Shown here: positions 6,513-6,615 of the stretch, piece by piece | Position numbering within the stretch: position 1 is the first letter of the stretch | Layout of the letters: every line of letters begins with the position of its first letter | Notes under the pieces: model-generated | The model's input: only the letters and a program-made list of their open reading frames with translations | Databases searched by the model: none | Told to the model about the DNA's origin: nothing | Made by a program: the position numbers and the translations under genes | Source: Flavobacteriales bacterium | GTDB taxonomy: Bacteria; Bacteroidota; Bacteroidia; Flavobacteriales_D; Sanyastnellaceae | Reading direction: 5' to 3' | Length of the DNA stretch: 6,615 nucleotides | Assembly (NCBI GenBank): GCA_028823435.1 | Contig: JAPKBK010000103.1 | Location: 1 to 6,615 of the forward strand

Positions 6513-6562
6513 ATTGTATTTTATCTTAACACCCTATAAAACTGAGACATCAACAACGTCAA
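6513..6562 (-). promoter_or_regulatory. Candidate promoter region of the operon
   Basis: Two overlapping sigma70-like pairs can be drawn on the minus strand. The first is TTGACG (6557-6562) with TATAGG (6533-6538), spacer 18. The second is TTTATA (6535-6540) with TACAAT (6513-6518), spacer 16. Both are imperfect and the region is AT-rich, so chance matches are easy. Either would give a leader of roughly 70-90 nt before the SDR start codon. If the short open frame at the right edge is a real gene end, the second pair is favoured because its -10 box lies in the intergenic part. Confidence 0.35.
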
Positions 6563-6614
6563 AAAAATAGGATTCTGGGGGTGTACAGCACTCGTCGTAG
6601 GGAACATGATCGGC
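6534..6614 (-). CDS. Possible 3' end of an upstream minus-strand gene (partial, unrecognised)
   Basis: One minus-strand frame entering from the right edge is open for 26 codons and ends at a TAG at 6534-6536. The tail reads ...VPYDECCTPPESYFF and ends in DVSVL, an acidic, protein-like composition, but the stretch is too short to assign to any family. If real, the gene ends 99 bp before the SDR start and could belong to the same transcript. A second minus-strand frame is also open over most of this stretch, so openness alone is weak evidence. Confidence 0.25.
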   Translation of the reverse strand, partial: ADHVPYDECCTPPESYFFDVVDVSVL

Positions 6615-6615
6615 T

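Overview
The window is 6.6 kb of moderately AT-rich, gene-dense bacterial DNA with six confident protein genes. No RNA gene, insertion sequence, CRISPR array or phage gene was seen. The gene types (a CapK/F390-synthetase-type adenylating enzyme beside a FabH-like synthase, an MBL hydrolase and an extended SDR) suggest a Gram-negative bacterium, most likely a proteobacterium. The genus cannot be told from the sequence.

Layout: bases 1-119 are AT-rich with no convincing gene. A plus-strand gene (120-1277) encodes a membrane di-iron oxygenase of the sterol desaturase/fatty acid hydroxylase superfamily, closest in look to alkylglycerol monooxygenases. From the other end, five minus-strand genes run head to tail from 6434 to 1242: extended SDR (NAD-dependent epimerase/dehydratase type), metallo-beta-lactamase-fold hydrolase, CapK/PaaK-like adenylate-forming enzyme, ketoacyl synthase III, and sulfotransferase. 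Successive joints are an 11-bp overlap, a 6-bp gap, a 44-bp overlap and an 11-bp overlap, so this is almost certainly one operon. Its leader (6435-6533) is AT-rich with short inverted repeats. The last operon gene and the oxygenase gene converge and overlap by 36 bp at their 3' ends. At the right edge (6534-6614) there may be the last 26 codons of another minus-strand gene.

How the genes may work together (inference): the adenylating enzyme activates a carboxylic acid; the KAS III, with an intact Cys-His-Asn triad, makes a C-C (or C-O/C-N) bond to an acyl chain; the SDR reduces a keto group; the MBL enzyme hydrolyses a thioester or lactone; and the sulfotransferase adds sulfate from PAPS to a hydroxyl. 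The set resembles the Ole (OleABCD) long-chain olefin/beta-lactone pathway and the PqsA/PqsD/PqsE part of the quinolone pathway in enzyme classes, but matches neither. The best reading is an uncharacterised pathway for a small lipid or polyketide-like metabolite, ending here in a sulfated product. The oxygenase could hydroxylate or cleave a related lipid, but it is on the opposite strand and its link to the operon is unproven.
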